From: Fervidifonticultor_A octavus_A
GTDB taxonomy: Bacteria > Sysuimicrobiota > Sysuimicrobiia > Sysuimicrobiales > Humicultoraceae
Assembly (NCBI GenBank): GCA_031459655.1
Contig: JAVKID010000001.1
Span: 1 to 64,000, forward strand
Direction: 5' to 3'
Length of the DNA: 64,000 nt
The position numbers and the translations under genes were made by a program. Below are positions 42,961-50,855 of the stretch, piece after piece. The notes under the pieces are model-generated. The model was given only the letters and a program-made list of their open reading frames with translations, did no database searches and had not been told where the DNA came from. Positions within the stretch are counted from its first letter, which is position 1, and each line of letters opens with the position of its first letter.

Positions 42961-44379
42961 TTACGGACCGGTCGCGGGCTCCATGCCGCCTGGCCGCGGC
43001 CAGCGGATGGACGACAGGTACTTGGTCAGCACCTCGGCCTCTTCCGCCGTCCCCGCCCAGGGCGGCATGAAGAAGTTGGTCTCACTGAGGTGGTCGAGGA
43101 GATGGCGGATCATCTCGGGCGTCCACCCCCGCGTCAGATGGCTGACGGCGGAGTAGCCGACGGTCGCGGCGTGGCAGTTGTTGCACTGGTACTGGAAGAT
43201 CACCCGGCCGAGGGAGACCTGATCGGCCTCGGGCAGGTCGAGCAGCCGGCGCTCGTCGATCGCGCCACCGTCCATCACCTGGGGATACTGCGACGCCACC
43301 AGCACTCTGGTCCAAGTGCCGGTCTCCAGGTAGCCCTGCCGCCGGGCTGCGGGCACCTGCTCCACCAATAGCTGGTTCCCCATGACGACGTTGTAGATGA
43401 TGTACGGCTTGCGGACCGCCTCGCGGATGAACTCGCCGGTCGCAAACGCCGCCAGCCCCAGCGCGAAGAACAGGATGGCGAAGCCGGGCGACAGCCAGCC
43501 CGGGTGCCGGTACGGGCCCAGGTAGAGCATGATGAAGACCGCGATGGTGATGGCGAAGATGAGCACCATCATGATGTTGAGCGAGGCGGCCGCACTCAAC
43601 GCGGCCCTGGCCGATTCCGGCAGGAAGACGTACCACCCCGCCCCTCCGGCGACGACGAGGATCGCGCCCAGCAGCGCCGGCCGCGCCGAGCGGGCGGCGA
43701 TGAGGTCGCGCAGCGCGGGATCCCTGACCCTGAAGGCCGCGTGCAGGTAGACATAGAGCGACGCCAGCAGGAAGGCACCGCCGGTGCGGGCCAGGACCTG
43801 GGGGACGAACTGCGGGTTGAAGAACGCCACCCAGAAGGTTCGCCGCTCAGGCCAGGCGCCGGGGTGCAGCATGAAGGCGGTGATGCCGGTGATGAGCACC
43901 AGGCTCATCCAGGCCGAGCCCGCGTAGATCCACCCCACGGTCTGGTGCGTCCTGGCGTCCAGGCGTCCCCAGAAGTAGTAGAAGATGAACGCCGAGACGA
44001 TCTCCAGGACGAAGAAGACGTACTCCATAGCCCAGCCGAAGACGAAGATCTGGATGAGCATCGAGGTGGCCAGCGGCGAAGCCAGCCCGATGGTCCACCA
44101 GATGCCCACACCGGTGATGGCGCCGTAGACGACCGTCACCAGGATGAAGAACCAGGCGTGGTCCCTGAGGTAGGCCAGGTAGGCGCGGTGGCCGGTGCGG
44201 TAGGCGTGCGCCGTCTCCAGGGCCAGGAACAGCCCGCCGCCGACGGCATAGTGCGCCACCAGCACGTGCAGGACCGCGACGATGGCGATGAGCATCGGCG
44301 CGGTCAGGAATGGAACGTACCACCAGGGATAATGCACGGGTGCATCCAAAAGCATACCACAGGTTGCGCCCGACTTCAT
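42961..44379 (-). CDS. bd-superfamily oxidase subunit I-like protein with C-terminal cytochrome c domain
   Basis: The 472-residue protein has about nine membrane helices with a CydA-like start (AVLHVLVAHYAVGGGLFLAL, His candidates for heme b) and FGWAMEYVFFVLEIVSAFIF. It ends in a single cytochrome c domain: CNNCH (residues 399-403) and distal Met in FFMPPWAG. This matches the OR-C branch of the cytochrome bd superfamily, in which a c-type heme is fused to the C-terminus, suggesting cytochrome c rather than quinol as donor. Start is uncertain: ATG 44379, ATG 44355 or GTG 44337. An extended -10 (TGG-TATGCT, 44351-44359) overlaps the first codons and would favour the GTG. Confidence 0.7.
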   Translation of the reverse strand: MKSGATCGMLLDAPVHYPWWYVPFLTAPMLIAIVAVLHVLVAHYAVGGGLFLALETAHAYRTGHRAYLAYLRDHAWFFILVTVVYGAITGVGIWWTIGLASPLATSMLIQIFVFGWAMEYVFFVLEIVSAFIFYYFWGRLDARTHQTVGWIYAGSAWMSLVLITGITAFMLHPGAWPERRTFWVAFFNPQFVPQVLARTGGAFLLASLYVYLHAAFRVRDPALRDLIAARSARPALLGAILVVAGGAGWYVFLPESARAALSAAASLNIMMVLIFAITIAVFIMLYLGPYRHPGWLSPGFAILFFALGLAAFATGEFIREAVRKPYIIYNVVMGNQLLVEQVPAARRQGYLETGTWTRVLVASQYPQVMDGGAIDERRLLDLPEADQVSLGRVIFQYQCNNCHAATVGYSAVSHLTRGWTPEMIRHLLDHLSETNFFMPPWAGTAEEAEVLTKYLSSIRWPRPGGMEPATGP

Positions 44380-44476
44380 CGGGTCCGGACTGGAGAATCG
44401 GGTTGGCTGAGAGTCGCGGCCGGGATCGCAGGGTCACCCAGGAGGGCCGGGCCGCCGGGGTGCGAAGTACGAGGAC

Positions 44477-44873
44477 ATGAAGAGGCCCCGCGTTGCCAGC
44501 GGCACGCCCTGGGAACCCATCGTCGGCTACTCCCGCGCCATTCGCGTCGGAATCACCGTTCACGTGTCGGGGACGACCGCCACTGACGAGGAAGGCAACA
44601 TCGTCGGCCGGGGCGATCCCTACCTGCAGACCGTCCAGGCGCTCAGGAACATCGGGAAGGCGCTGGACGCCGTGGCGGCTCGCCTGGAGGACGTGGTGCG
44701 CACGCCGCATCTATGTTACCAACATTGACGCCTGGGAGAAGGTCGGAAAGGCCCACGGGGAGGTCTTCGGCGCAATCCGGCCGGCCACCAGCATGGTGGA
44801 GGTCAGTCGGCTCATCGATCCCGACATGATGGTGGAGATCGAGGCCGACGCCGTCGTTGGCGATCCGGCGTAG
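44477..44873 (+). pseudogene. RidA-family deaminase gene with a one-base insertion
   Basis: The first half (VGYSRAIRVGITVHVSGTTA, GDPYLQTVQALRNIGKALDA) and second half (RIYVTNIDAWEKVGKAHGEV, MMVEIEADAVV) match RidA proteins, which hydrolyse reactive enamine/imine intermediates. They lie in different frames: at 44705-44706 a CC where one C is expected shifts the frame after EDVVRT. Deleting one C gives an intact protein of about 131 residues ending at the TAG at 44871-44873. It may be a real mutation or a sequence error. Confidence 0.75.
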
Positions 44874-44887
44874 GGGCTCCTCGGCCC

Positions 44888-45343
44888 GTGGACGCCGGCG
44901 TCTTCCTCCGCCGGTTTGTCATCGGTTTCTCGATCGCAGCACTGGTGGGGCCGATCGGCGTACTGTGCATCCGTCGGACCAGCACCGACGGCCGCGCCGC
45001 CGGCTGTGTGTCGGGATTGGGCACCGCCAGCGCCGACGCCGTCTACGGCAGCATCGCGGCCTGCGGGCTGACGGTTGTCTCGGGATTCCTCATCGGCCAG
45101 CAGGTCTGGTTGCGGCTGATCGGTGCCTGCGCCTCCACGTTCCTCCTGACGCTGACCAATCCCATGACGATCCTGTCGTCTGCAGCGATCTTCGCCGGGC
45201 TGGGCCTTGCGGGCATGTCGTCGGGCTTCGCCGCAGCAGGCTTCATGGTCGCAGGTGGCTTGCTGGGCTCCGCGGCCTGGCGACGGTCACGAACGGGATG
45301 GTGGAGTTGCCTTTGGCTCGCGCCAGCGGAACTGGGGCGGTGA
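44888..45343 (+). pseudogene. LysE-family exporter, internally deleted and 3'-truncated
   Basis: The start (RFVIGFSIAALVGPIGVLCI, GLGTASADAVYGSIAACGL) and the second core (STFLLTLTNPMTILSSAAIF) are clear LysE/RhtB exporter blocks. Between WLRLIGA and CASTFLL the usual linker helix and loop of roughly 25-30 residues is missing. After GGLLGSAAW, at about 45282, the family sequence stops and the frame runs on for about 20 unrelated residues. The normal protein is near 210 residues; here 151 codons remain. The GTG at 44888 is the natural start. Confidence 0.65.
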
Positions 45344-45410
45344 GCGTCACGACGAGGAACCCCGCCAGAAGTGCCATCCCCGTCAGTCCTGCCGTGGGCC
45401 CGCGGACCAT
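45283..45410 (-). pseudogene. 5' fragment of an exported-protein gene abutting the truncated LysE
   Basis: On the minus strand an ATG at 45410, 9 nt after a GGAGGCG SD, begins a signal peptide (GLTGMALLAGFLVVTLTAPV, then PLARA) and a mature start KGNSTIPFVTVAR. The meaningful text ends at about 45283, exactly where LysE similarity ends on the other strand. It looks like the leftover 5' end of a secreted-protein gene joined to LysE by a deletion. The IPFVTVA start faintly recalls PrcB-like secreted proteins; that is a weak guess. Confidence 0.35.
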
Positions 45411-45458
45411 ATTGCCGTCGCCTCCATCGGGGAGAGATCGCTGCGGTTTCCCGGATCT

Positions 45459-46334
45459 CTATTGGTTAGACGCAGGCCGCGGCGGGACGGTTCCATCCAG
45501 TGGCTCCATGCGCCAGCCGTCGTCTGTGCGCGCCGCCAGTTCCCCGCACTCCACCTCCCGCAGCAGCGCCTCCGCCCGGGAGTAGAAGTCCGTCACGCGC
45601 GATGGGGCGTGCGCGTCGCTGGTGACCACCAGCGGGATGCCCAGGTCCAGGCACCGGCGCACGATCCACGGGCTCGGATACGGCTGCCGCGCCGCCTGTC
45701 GCCAGCCGTTGGTGTTGACCTCCACGACGACGCCGGCGCGCGCGCACGCCTGGACCGTCGCCTCCACCTCGCGCCGGTACCAGGGCTCGTCCTCCCGGAA
45801 GTACCTGGCCCCCCGGTTCCATATCTTGATGCGGTCCAGGTGGCCGACGATGTCGGCGCGACCCCACGCCACCATCCCGCGCACCCGCGCGTAGTACTCT
45901 CCGACCAGACGCCGCACCTGGCCGCCGAAGACGTCGCGCAACACACGCTCGAACTCGCGGCGCGAGAGGTCGTAGGCCGCAGGCACGCCGGTGGGACCGG
46001 GGCCGAGGAAGTGCACCGATCCGATCATGTAGTCGAAGCGGTAGGCCGAGAACTCCCGCCACATCCGCTCGACGTATTCGGGCAGGTAGTCGAACTCCAG
46101 CCCGAGGTGGATCCGGAGCCGGTCGCGGTGGGCGTCCTGGAGGCGCGCGATCTCCGCGCAGTAGGCCGGCAGGGCATCCTGGCGCATGGCGGAGGGGTCG
46201 GGGAAGGGGAGCGGGCAGTGGCTGGTGATGCCCAGGGCCTCCAGGCCGGCGGCGACCGCGGCCTCCACGTACTCCGCGATCTCGCCTTTGCCGTCGCAGA
46301 AGCGGTTGTGGGTGTGGTAGCTGGTCCGCAGCAC
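45459..46334 (-). CDS. PHP-family histidinol-phosphatase-like phosphoesterase
   Basis: The 291-residue PHP-domain enzyme has the metal-ligand series: YHTHNRFCDGK, LGITSHCPLPFPD, GLEFDYLPE, MIGSVHFLG, DIVGHLDRIK, EVNTNGWRQ and TSDAHAPSRV. It is close to HisK-type histidinol phosphatases, but many PHP proteins of this length act on other phosphate esters. The start GTG overlaps the preceding TAG by one base (TAGTG). It ends the MFS-BtuF-like operon rather than a his operon, so a histidine-pathway role is not supported by context. Confidence 0.82.
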   Translation of the reverse strand: MLRTSYHTHNRFCDGKGEIAEYVEAAVAAGLEALGITSHCPLPFPDPSAMRQDALPAYCAEIARLQDAHRDRLRIHLGLEFDYLPEYVERMWREFSAYRFDYMIGSVHFLGPGPTGVPAAYDLSRREFERVLRDVFGGQVRRLVGEYYARVRGMVAWGRADIVGHLDRIKIWNRGARYFREDEPWYRREVEATVQACARAGVVVEVNTNGWRQAARQPYPSPWIVRRCLDLGIPLVVTSDAHAPSRVTDFYSRAEALLREVECGELAARTDDGWRMEPLDGTVPPRPASNQ

Positions 46335-47242
46335 TACGGGGGCTCCAGGCGCTGGGTGCCCTCCACGTCCAGCGGTCCGGCAGGCGCCCGGAAGAGGTCG
46401 GCCAGGATCTCCAGCCCGCGGACGATGCGCGGGCCCGGTCGGCTAAAGTAGGCGCTCCCGTCGGCGAGGAAGACCCGGCCGGTGCGGACCGCCGGCAGGT
46501 CATCCCACCCGGGACGCCCGGCCAGCAGGGAGCCCTCGGCCCGGGCCCGGGCGAGGTCGAAGCCGCACGGGGCGACCACGATGACCTCCGGGGCGTAGGC
46601 CACCACCTGGTCCCACTCGATCACGGTCGAGGCCCCGCCCGGGGTCCCCAGGCCATCCCAGCCGCCGGCGATCTGGACCATCTCGGGCACCCAGTGGCCG
46701 GCGACGAAGAGCGGATCCAGCCACTCGAGGCAGAGCACCCTCGGGCGAGGGCGCGGGGGAGGCCGGCGGCGGACCTCCTCGATCCGGCCCCGCAGCCGCG
46801 CCACCAGGTCGGCGGCCGCGCGGGCCGCGCCGGTCAGGCCGCCCACCACCAGGATCGTTTCCAGGATGTCCTCCAGGCTGTGGGGATCCAGCGAGACGAT
46901 CTTCGTCCGTCCCTCCAGGACCTTGGTGGCGCCCCGGACCTCGCTGAAGGACGGCGCGCACACCTGACACAATTCCTGGGTCAGGATCAGATCGGGCTCG
47001 AGCCCGGCCAGGAGCTGGGCATCCAGGTGGTAGACGCTCTTGCCGCGGTGGACCTGCCGGCGGATGGCGGCGTCGATGTCGGCGCTGCCCATCGCGTTGG
47101 AGACGATGGCGTCGCTCAACACGCGCCTGGTTCGGACCTCCGGCGGGTAGTCGCAGTCGTGGGAGACGCCCACCAGGGATTCGCCCAGGTCCAGGGCGCA
47201 GACGATCTCGGTGGCGCTGGGAAGGAGCGAGACGATCCTCAC
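46334..47242 (-). CDS. cobalamin-binding (BtuF-like) protein without signal peptide
   Basis: The 302-residue protein matches the periplasmic-binding-protein-like cobalamin/Fe-chelate family: VRIVSLLPSATEIVCALDLG, VGVSHDCDYPPE, LLAGLEPDLILTQELCQVCA and RVLCLEWLDPLFVAGHWVPE. It begins directly with the first beta strand, so it has no export signal and is probably cytoplasmic, as in a known subgroup of orphan BtuF-like proteins. Its GTG overlaps the MFS stop (GTGA). No BtuC/BtuD genes are near; a role in handling or sensing a corrinoid or metal chelate is inferred. Confidence 0.82.
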   Translation of the reverse strand: MRIVSLLPSATEIVCALDLGESLVGVSHDCDYPPEVRTRRVLSDAIVSNAMGSADIDAAIRRQVHRGKSVYHLDAQLLAGLEPDLILTQELCQVCAPSFSEVRGATKVLEGRTKIVSLDPHSLEDILETILVVGGLTGAARAAADLVARLRGRIEEVRRRPPPRPRPRVLCLEWLDPLFVAGHWVPEMVQIAGGWDGLGTPGGASTVIEWDQVVAYAPEVIVVAPCGFDLARARAEGSLLAGRPGWDDLPAVRTGRVFLADGSAYFSRPGPRIVRGLEILADLFRAPAGPLDVEGTQRLEPP

Positions 47243-48441
47243 CGGCGTTCCTCCGGTGGCCGTACGTGTCGGAACATGGCGAAGAGCACCAGGTCGTAGA
47301 CGATCTTCAGGCCGCCGCCGAGGAGGAACGGGACGCCGAGTCCCGCGACCTGCATGGCGGCGCCGGCGATCACCGGGGTGACGGCCTGGGCCACGTTGCG
47401 GGCGATATTCGTCACGCCCGCCGCGGCCACCCGCTCGTTGGGGTCCACGACCGCCACCACGTACGACTGCCGGGCAGGCACGTCCATCTGCGAGAGCGCG
47501 TGGCGTGCCAGCAGCAGGCCCACCGCCCACGCCAGCGACGGCGCCAGAGGGATCGCCATCAGCAGGACGTTGGACGGCAGGTGGGTGAACACCATGGTGT
47601 TGATCAGGCCGATCCGCTCCGCGACGCGGGCGGCGGCCAGGAAGGAGGCGGCCTGGAGCAGGCCGACCCCCAGGAAGATGGGGCCCAACAGTTCCGGCCC
47701 GGCGCCCCACCGCAGGTGGAAGTAGAACGCGATCAGGCCCTGCACCACGAAGCCGCCGGCGAGCGAGTCCAGGCCAAAGAGCGCGGCGAGCCGGAGGACC
47801 ACCCTGCGGGACCGGCGCAGGCCGCCGGCGCCTCCCGGTGCCGTCCCCTCGGTGCCGACCTCGACACGGCCGCTGAGGCGCCCGAACAGCCTCAGGACGA
47901 TGGCGGCGCAGCCGGCGTAGACCAGGAACATCACCCGGTACGCCGCCGGGCCGCCCAGGCCCAGCCACCGCTCCAGCAGCGCGGGGAGGCCGGCAGACAG
48001 CGCCCCGGCCGAACCGGCCAGGGCGCCGACCAGGTTGTAGAGCGAGAACAGGCGCGTGCGGCGCGCCTCCGAAGCGGTCTGGGGCAGCATCGCCTGCTCG
48101 AGGGAGAGGAACGGGCCGACTTCGCCCGACGTCGCCCCGACCGTGCCGGTCAGCGAGACCAGGATGAGGAGGGGGTAGGACGTGCTGGAGGCAAAGGCCG
48201 CGCCGCTGGCGGCCATGCACAGGGCGGAGATCCGCAACATCCTGCGCCGGCCGTAGCGGTCGGCGGTGGCGGCGAACAGGGCGGTGAGCGCGGCCGATCC
48301 CACGAGCGTTGCGGTGAGCACGCCGCCGACCTGCCACGGCGCGAACCCCACCTCGGTCAGGTAGACGCCCAGCAGGACGGACTGGAAGCCGTAGGCGAAC
48401 GTGCGGATGCCGCGCGCGGCCAGGATCAGGCGGCCGTCCAT
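47239..48441 (-). CDS. MFS transporter
   Basis: The 400-residue, about 12-helix major facilitator protein has the motif A region ATADRYGRRRMLRIS between helices 2 and 3 and a second-half counterpart AARVAERIG. The stretch ALSQMDVPARQSYVVAVVDP and NIARNVAQAVTPVIAG resembles drug/metabolite exporters. It heads an operon with overlapping BtuF-like and PHP genes, so it may import or export the compound they handle. The ATG at 48441 is chosen because the first helix begins at residue 4-5. Confidence 0.83.
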   Translation of the reverse strand: MDGRLILAARGIRTFAYGFQSVLLGVYLTEVGFAPWQVGGVLTATLVGSAALTALFAATADRYGRRRMLRISALCMAASGAAFASSTSYPLLILVSLTGTVGATSGEVGPFLSLEQAMLPQTASEARRTRLFSLYNLVGALAGSAGALSAGLPALLERWLGLGGPAAYRVMFLVYAGCAAIVLRLFGRLSGRVEVGTEGTAPGGAGGLRRSRRVVLRLAALFGLDSLAGGFVVQGLIAFYFHLRWGAGPELLGPIFLGVGLLQAASFLAAARVAERIGLINTMVFTHLPSNVLLMAIPLAPSLAWAVGLLLARHALSQMDVPARQSYVVAVVDPNERVAAAGVTNIARNVAQAVTPVIAGAAMQVAGLGVPFLLGGGLKIVYDLVLFAMFRHVRPPEERR

Positions 48442-48491
48442 CGAGATCCAGCACGGCGACGCAGGCGCTGCAGCCAGCACGTCCTTACGTT

Positions 48492-48532
48492 TGGCGGGCG
48501 GCCCGCCCTGCCCTATGGCGGACCGCCCGCCA
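48492..48532. repeat. nested hairpin in the MFS/chrB divergent region
   Basis: TGGCGGGCGG (48492-48501) pairs with CCGCCCGCCA (48523-48532), and the loop contains a second short pairing (CCGCC with GGCGG). It lies between divergent genes, 51 bp upstream of the MFS start. With no T-run on either side, an operator or leader structure is more likely than a terminator. Confidence 0.5.
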
Positions 48533-48559
48533 GGACTCCACGCCCGCGGAGGGGGGTCG

Positions 48560-48568
48560 TGGTATCCT
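48560..48568 (+). promoter_or_regulatory. extended -10 element for chrB
   Basis: TGG followed by TATCCT (48563-48568) is a fair extended -10 about 33 bp before the chrB ATG. No -35 match is visible. Confidence 0.35.
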
Positions 48569-48600
48569 TTCGCTGGATCCTGTCCCGAGGGGGTGGGGTC

Positions 48601-49035
48601 ATGAAGTGGGTCACGCGGGAGCGCGTCAAGGTCGATCGCGTCGCCTGCCCCTGGCTGATCAAGCACTTCATCGATCCCGACGCCGAGTTCCTGTTCGTGC
48701 CGTCAGACCAGGTGACAGACGTCGCCCGTCGGACGGGCGCCATCCCCTACGATGTCGAGGGCGCGGAACTCGGGCACGTCGAGGGCCGCTGCTCCTTTGA
48801 ATCCCTCATCCTGAAATACGGGTTGACGGATCCGGCGCTGGACTACCTGGCCAAGATCGTCCACGGGGCCGACACGAAGGACACCGACATCGTCCCCGAA
48901 GCCGCCGGATTGAAGGCGGTCGCCTTGGGGTTCAGCCTGCTCTATCCGGACGACGACCACCGCATCCTGGCCGAGGAGTTTCGCGTCTACGACGCGCTGT
49001 ATGCCTGGTGCCGCCAGCAGGTGGGGGCGGCCTGA
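48601..49035 (+). CDS. chrB: ChrB-domain protein (chromate-resistance family)
   Basis: The 144-residue protein corresponds to the C-terminal ChrB domain alone: KVDRVACPWLIKHFIDPDAE, FVPSDQVTDVARRTGAIPYD, CSFESLILKYGL and IVHGADTKD. ChrB is a chromate-sensing regulator or accessory factor, usually beside the ChrA exporter; no chrA is in this window, and short stand-alone ChrB-like proteins are common with no proven link to chromate. SD GAGGGGGTGGGG precedes the ATG. Confidence 0.82.
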   Translation: MKWVTRERVKVDRVACPWLIKHFIDPDAEFLFVPSDQVTDVARRTGAIPYDVEGAELGHVEGRCSFESLILKYGLTDPALDYLAKIVHGADTKDTDIVPEAAGLKAVALGFSLLYPDDDHRILAEEFRVYDALYAWCRQQVGAA

Positions 49036-49136
49036 CCCGCAGCCCGGCCGCCCCGCTTGGGGAGCCTCCAAGGGGGGAACCCGTCCCGCAGGCACGAACT
49101 CTGGGGTACCGGCCCTGTGGCGGGAGGTGGGCGACG

Positions 49137-50738
49137 GTGGTCATTGAGGAAGGCATCCGCAGCCGCACCGGGCTCGAGGTCCACGGCATCCACCCGGAGA
49201 TGGTGGGGTGGAACCTGACCACGCCGGCGCTGTACGAGCACGCCGTGCGCCGCCGCGAGGGGCTGATCGCCGAAGGGGGACCGCTGGTGGTCCGGACCGG
49301 GCACCACACCGGCCGGTCCCCCCAGGACAAGTTCATCGTCCGCGAACCCTCCAGCGAGGAGCGGATCTGGTGGGGGAAGCACAACCGGCCGACGACCCCC
49401 GAGGCCTTCGAGACTCTGCACCGCCGGCTGCTGGCCTACCTCCAGGGGAAGGAACTCTTCGTGCAGGACGTCTTCGTCGGCGCCGATCCGCGCTACCGCC
49501 AGCGCGTCCGGGTCATCACCGAGTACGCGTGGCACAGCCTGTTCGCCCGCACCATGTTCATCGTGCCCGACGGCGAGGCGCTGGCCCAGCACACCCCGGA
49601 GTTCACCATCATCGATGCGCCGCGGTTCCACGCCGACCCCGAGACCGACGGGACCCGCAGCGAGGTCTTCATCCTGATGCACCTGGCCCGGAAACTGGTC
49701 CTCATCGGCGGCACGTCGTATGCCGGCGAGATCAAGAAGTCGGTGTTCACGCTCATGAACTACCTGCTCCCACTGCAGGACGTCCTGCCGATGCACTGTT
49801 CGGCCAACGTGGGCCCTTCGGGGGAGGTGGCGCTGTTCTTCGGCCTTTCGGGCACCGGGAAGACGACCCTGTCGTCCGACCCGGAGCGGACGCTGATCGG
49901 GGACGACGAGCACGGGTGGTCGGATACCGGCATCTTCAACTTCGAGGGCGGGTGCTACGCGAAGACGATCCGGCTCTCGCGTGAGGGGGAACCCGAGATC
50001 TACCAGACGACGCGCATGTTCGGCACCGTGCTGGAGAACGTGGCCATCGACCCGGTGACCCGCCGGCTCGACCTGGACGACGACTCGCTCACTGAGAATA
50101 CCCGCGCGGCCTACCCCCTGTCCTTCATCCCCAACGCCTCCCCCACCGGTCTGGCCGGACACCCGCGCGCGGTCGTCTTCCTGACGGCCGACGCCTTCGG
50201 TGTCATGCCGCCGATCGCGCGCCTGTCAGCCGATCAGGCCATGTACCACTTCCTGGCCGGCTACACCGCCAAGGTCGCCGGCACCGAGAAGGGCGTCACC
50301 GAGCCGCAGGCCACCTTCAGCCCCTGCTTCGGAGCGCCGTTCATGGCCCAGCGGCCCAGCGTCTATGCGGGCATGCTGGGCGAGCGGATCGCGCGGCACG
50401 GGACCTCGGTCTGGTTGATCAACACCGGGTGGACCGGCGGGCCGTACGGCGAGGGGCAGCGGATCAGGCTGTCCGATACGCGCGCCATGGTCCGCGCGGC
50501 GCTGTCGGGAGCCCTGGACGGCGTGCCCACCGTCCGCGATCCGATCTTCGGCGTGCAGGTGCCCACCCACGTGCCCGACGTCCCCCCGGAGATCCTACAG
50601 CCCCGCGCCACCTGGCGTGATCCCGCGAAGTACGACGCCACCGCCAGGCGCCTCGCCCGGATGTTTGCCGACGCGTTTGAGGAGTTCGCTCCCCATGTGT
50701 CCGCGTCCGTGCGCGTGGCCGCGCCCCGGGCCGACTGA
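49137..50738 (+). CDS. pckA: ATP-dependent phosphoenolpyruvate carboxykinase
   Basis: The 533-residue enzyme has the ATP-PEPCK set: RTGHHTGRSPQDKFIV, GTSYAGEIKKSVFTLMNYLL, P-loop GLSGTGKTTLS (236-246) and kinase-2 GDDEHGWSDTGIFNFEGG. It interconverts oxaloacetate plus ATP with phosphoenolpyruvate, CO2 and ADP, the entry to gluconeogenesis. The GTG at 49137, with SD CGGGAGGTGG, gives the family length. It stands alone upstream of a PPi-type phosphofructokinase, forming a central-carbon pair. Confidence 0.95.
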   Translation: MVIEEGIRSRTGLEVHGIHPEMVGWNLTTPALYEHAVRRREGLIAEGGPLVVRTGHHTGRSPQDKFIVREPSSEERIWWGKHNRPTTPEAFETLHRRLLAYLQGKELFVQDVFVGADPRYRQRVRVITEYAWHSLFARTMFIVPDGEALAQHTPEFTIIDAPRFHADPETDGTRSEVFILMHLARKLVLIGGTSYAGEIKKSVFTLMNYLLPLQDVLPMHCSANVGPSGEVALFFGLSGTGKTTLSSDPERTLIGDDEHGWSDTGIFNFEGGCYAKTIRLSREGEPEIYQTTRMFGTVLENVAIDPVTRRLDLDDDSLTENTRAAYPLSFIPNASPTGLAGHPRAVVFLTADAFGVMPPIARLSADQAMYHFLAGYTAKVAGTEKGVTEPQATFSPCFGAPFMAQRPSVYAGMLGERIARHGTSVWLINTGWTGGPYGEGQRIRLSDTRAMVRAALSGALDGVPTVRDPIFGVQVPTHVPDVPPEILQPRATWRDPAKYDATARRLARMFADAFEEFAPHVSASVRVAAPRAD

Positions 50739-50817
50739 CCGGCCTCGTGTCCCGACGCAGGCACAGCGGCGTCCTCACCGGGGGCGGAGAGCCTGCCGGG
50801 CTCGCCGCCATGTCGGG

Positions 50818-50823
50818 TATGAT
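50818..50823 (+). promoter_or_regulatory. candidate -10 for the phosphofructokinase gene
   Basis: TATGAT (50818-50823) lies 32 bp upstream of the GTG at 50856, leaving room for the SD TTGGAGGTGATG. The -35 region shows only a weak match. The rest of the 117-bp gap after pckA shows nothing else. Confidence 0.45.
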
Positions 50824-50855
50824 GGATCGGGGACGCTCCCTTGGAGGTGATGTGA

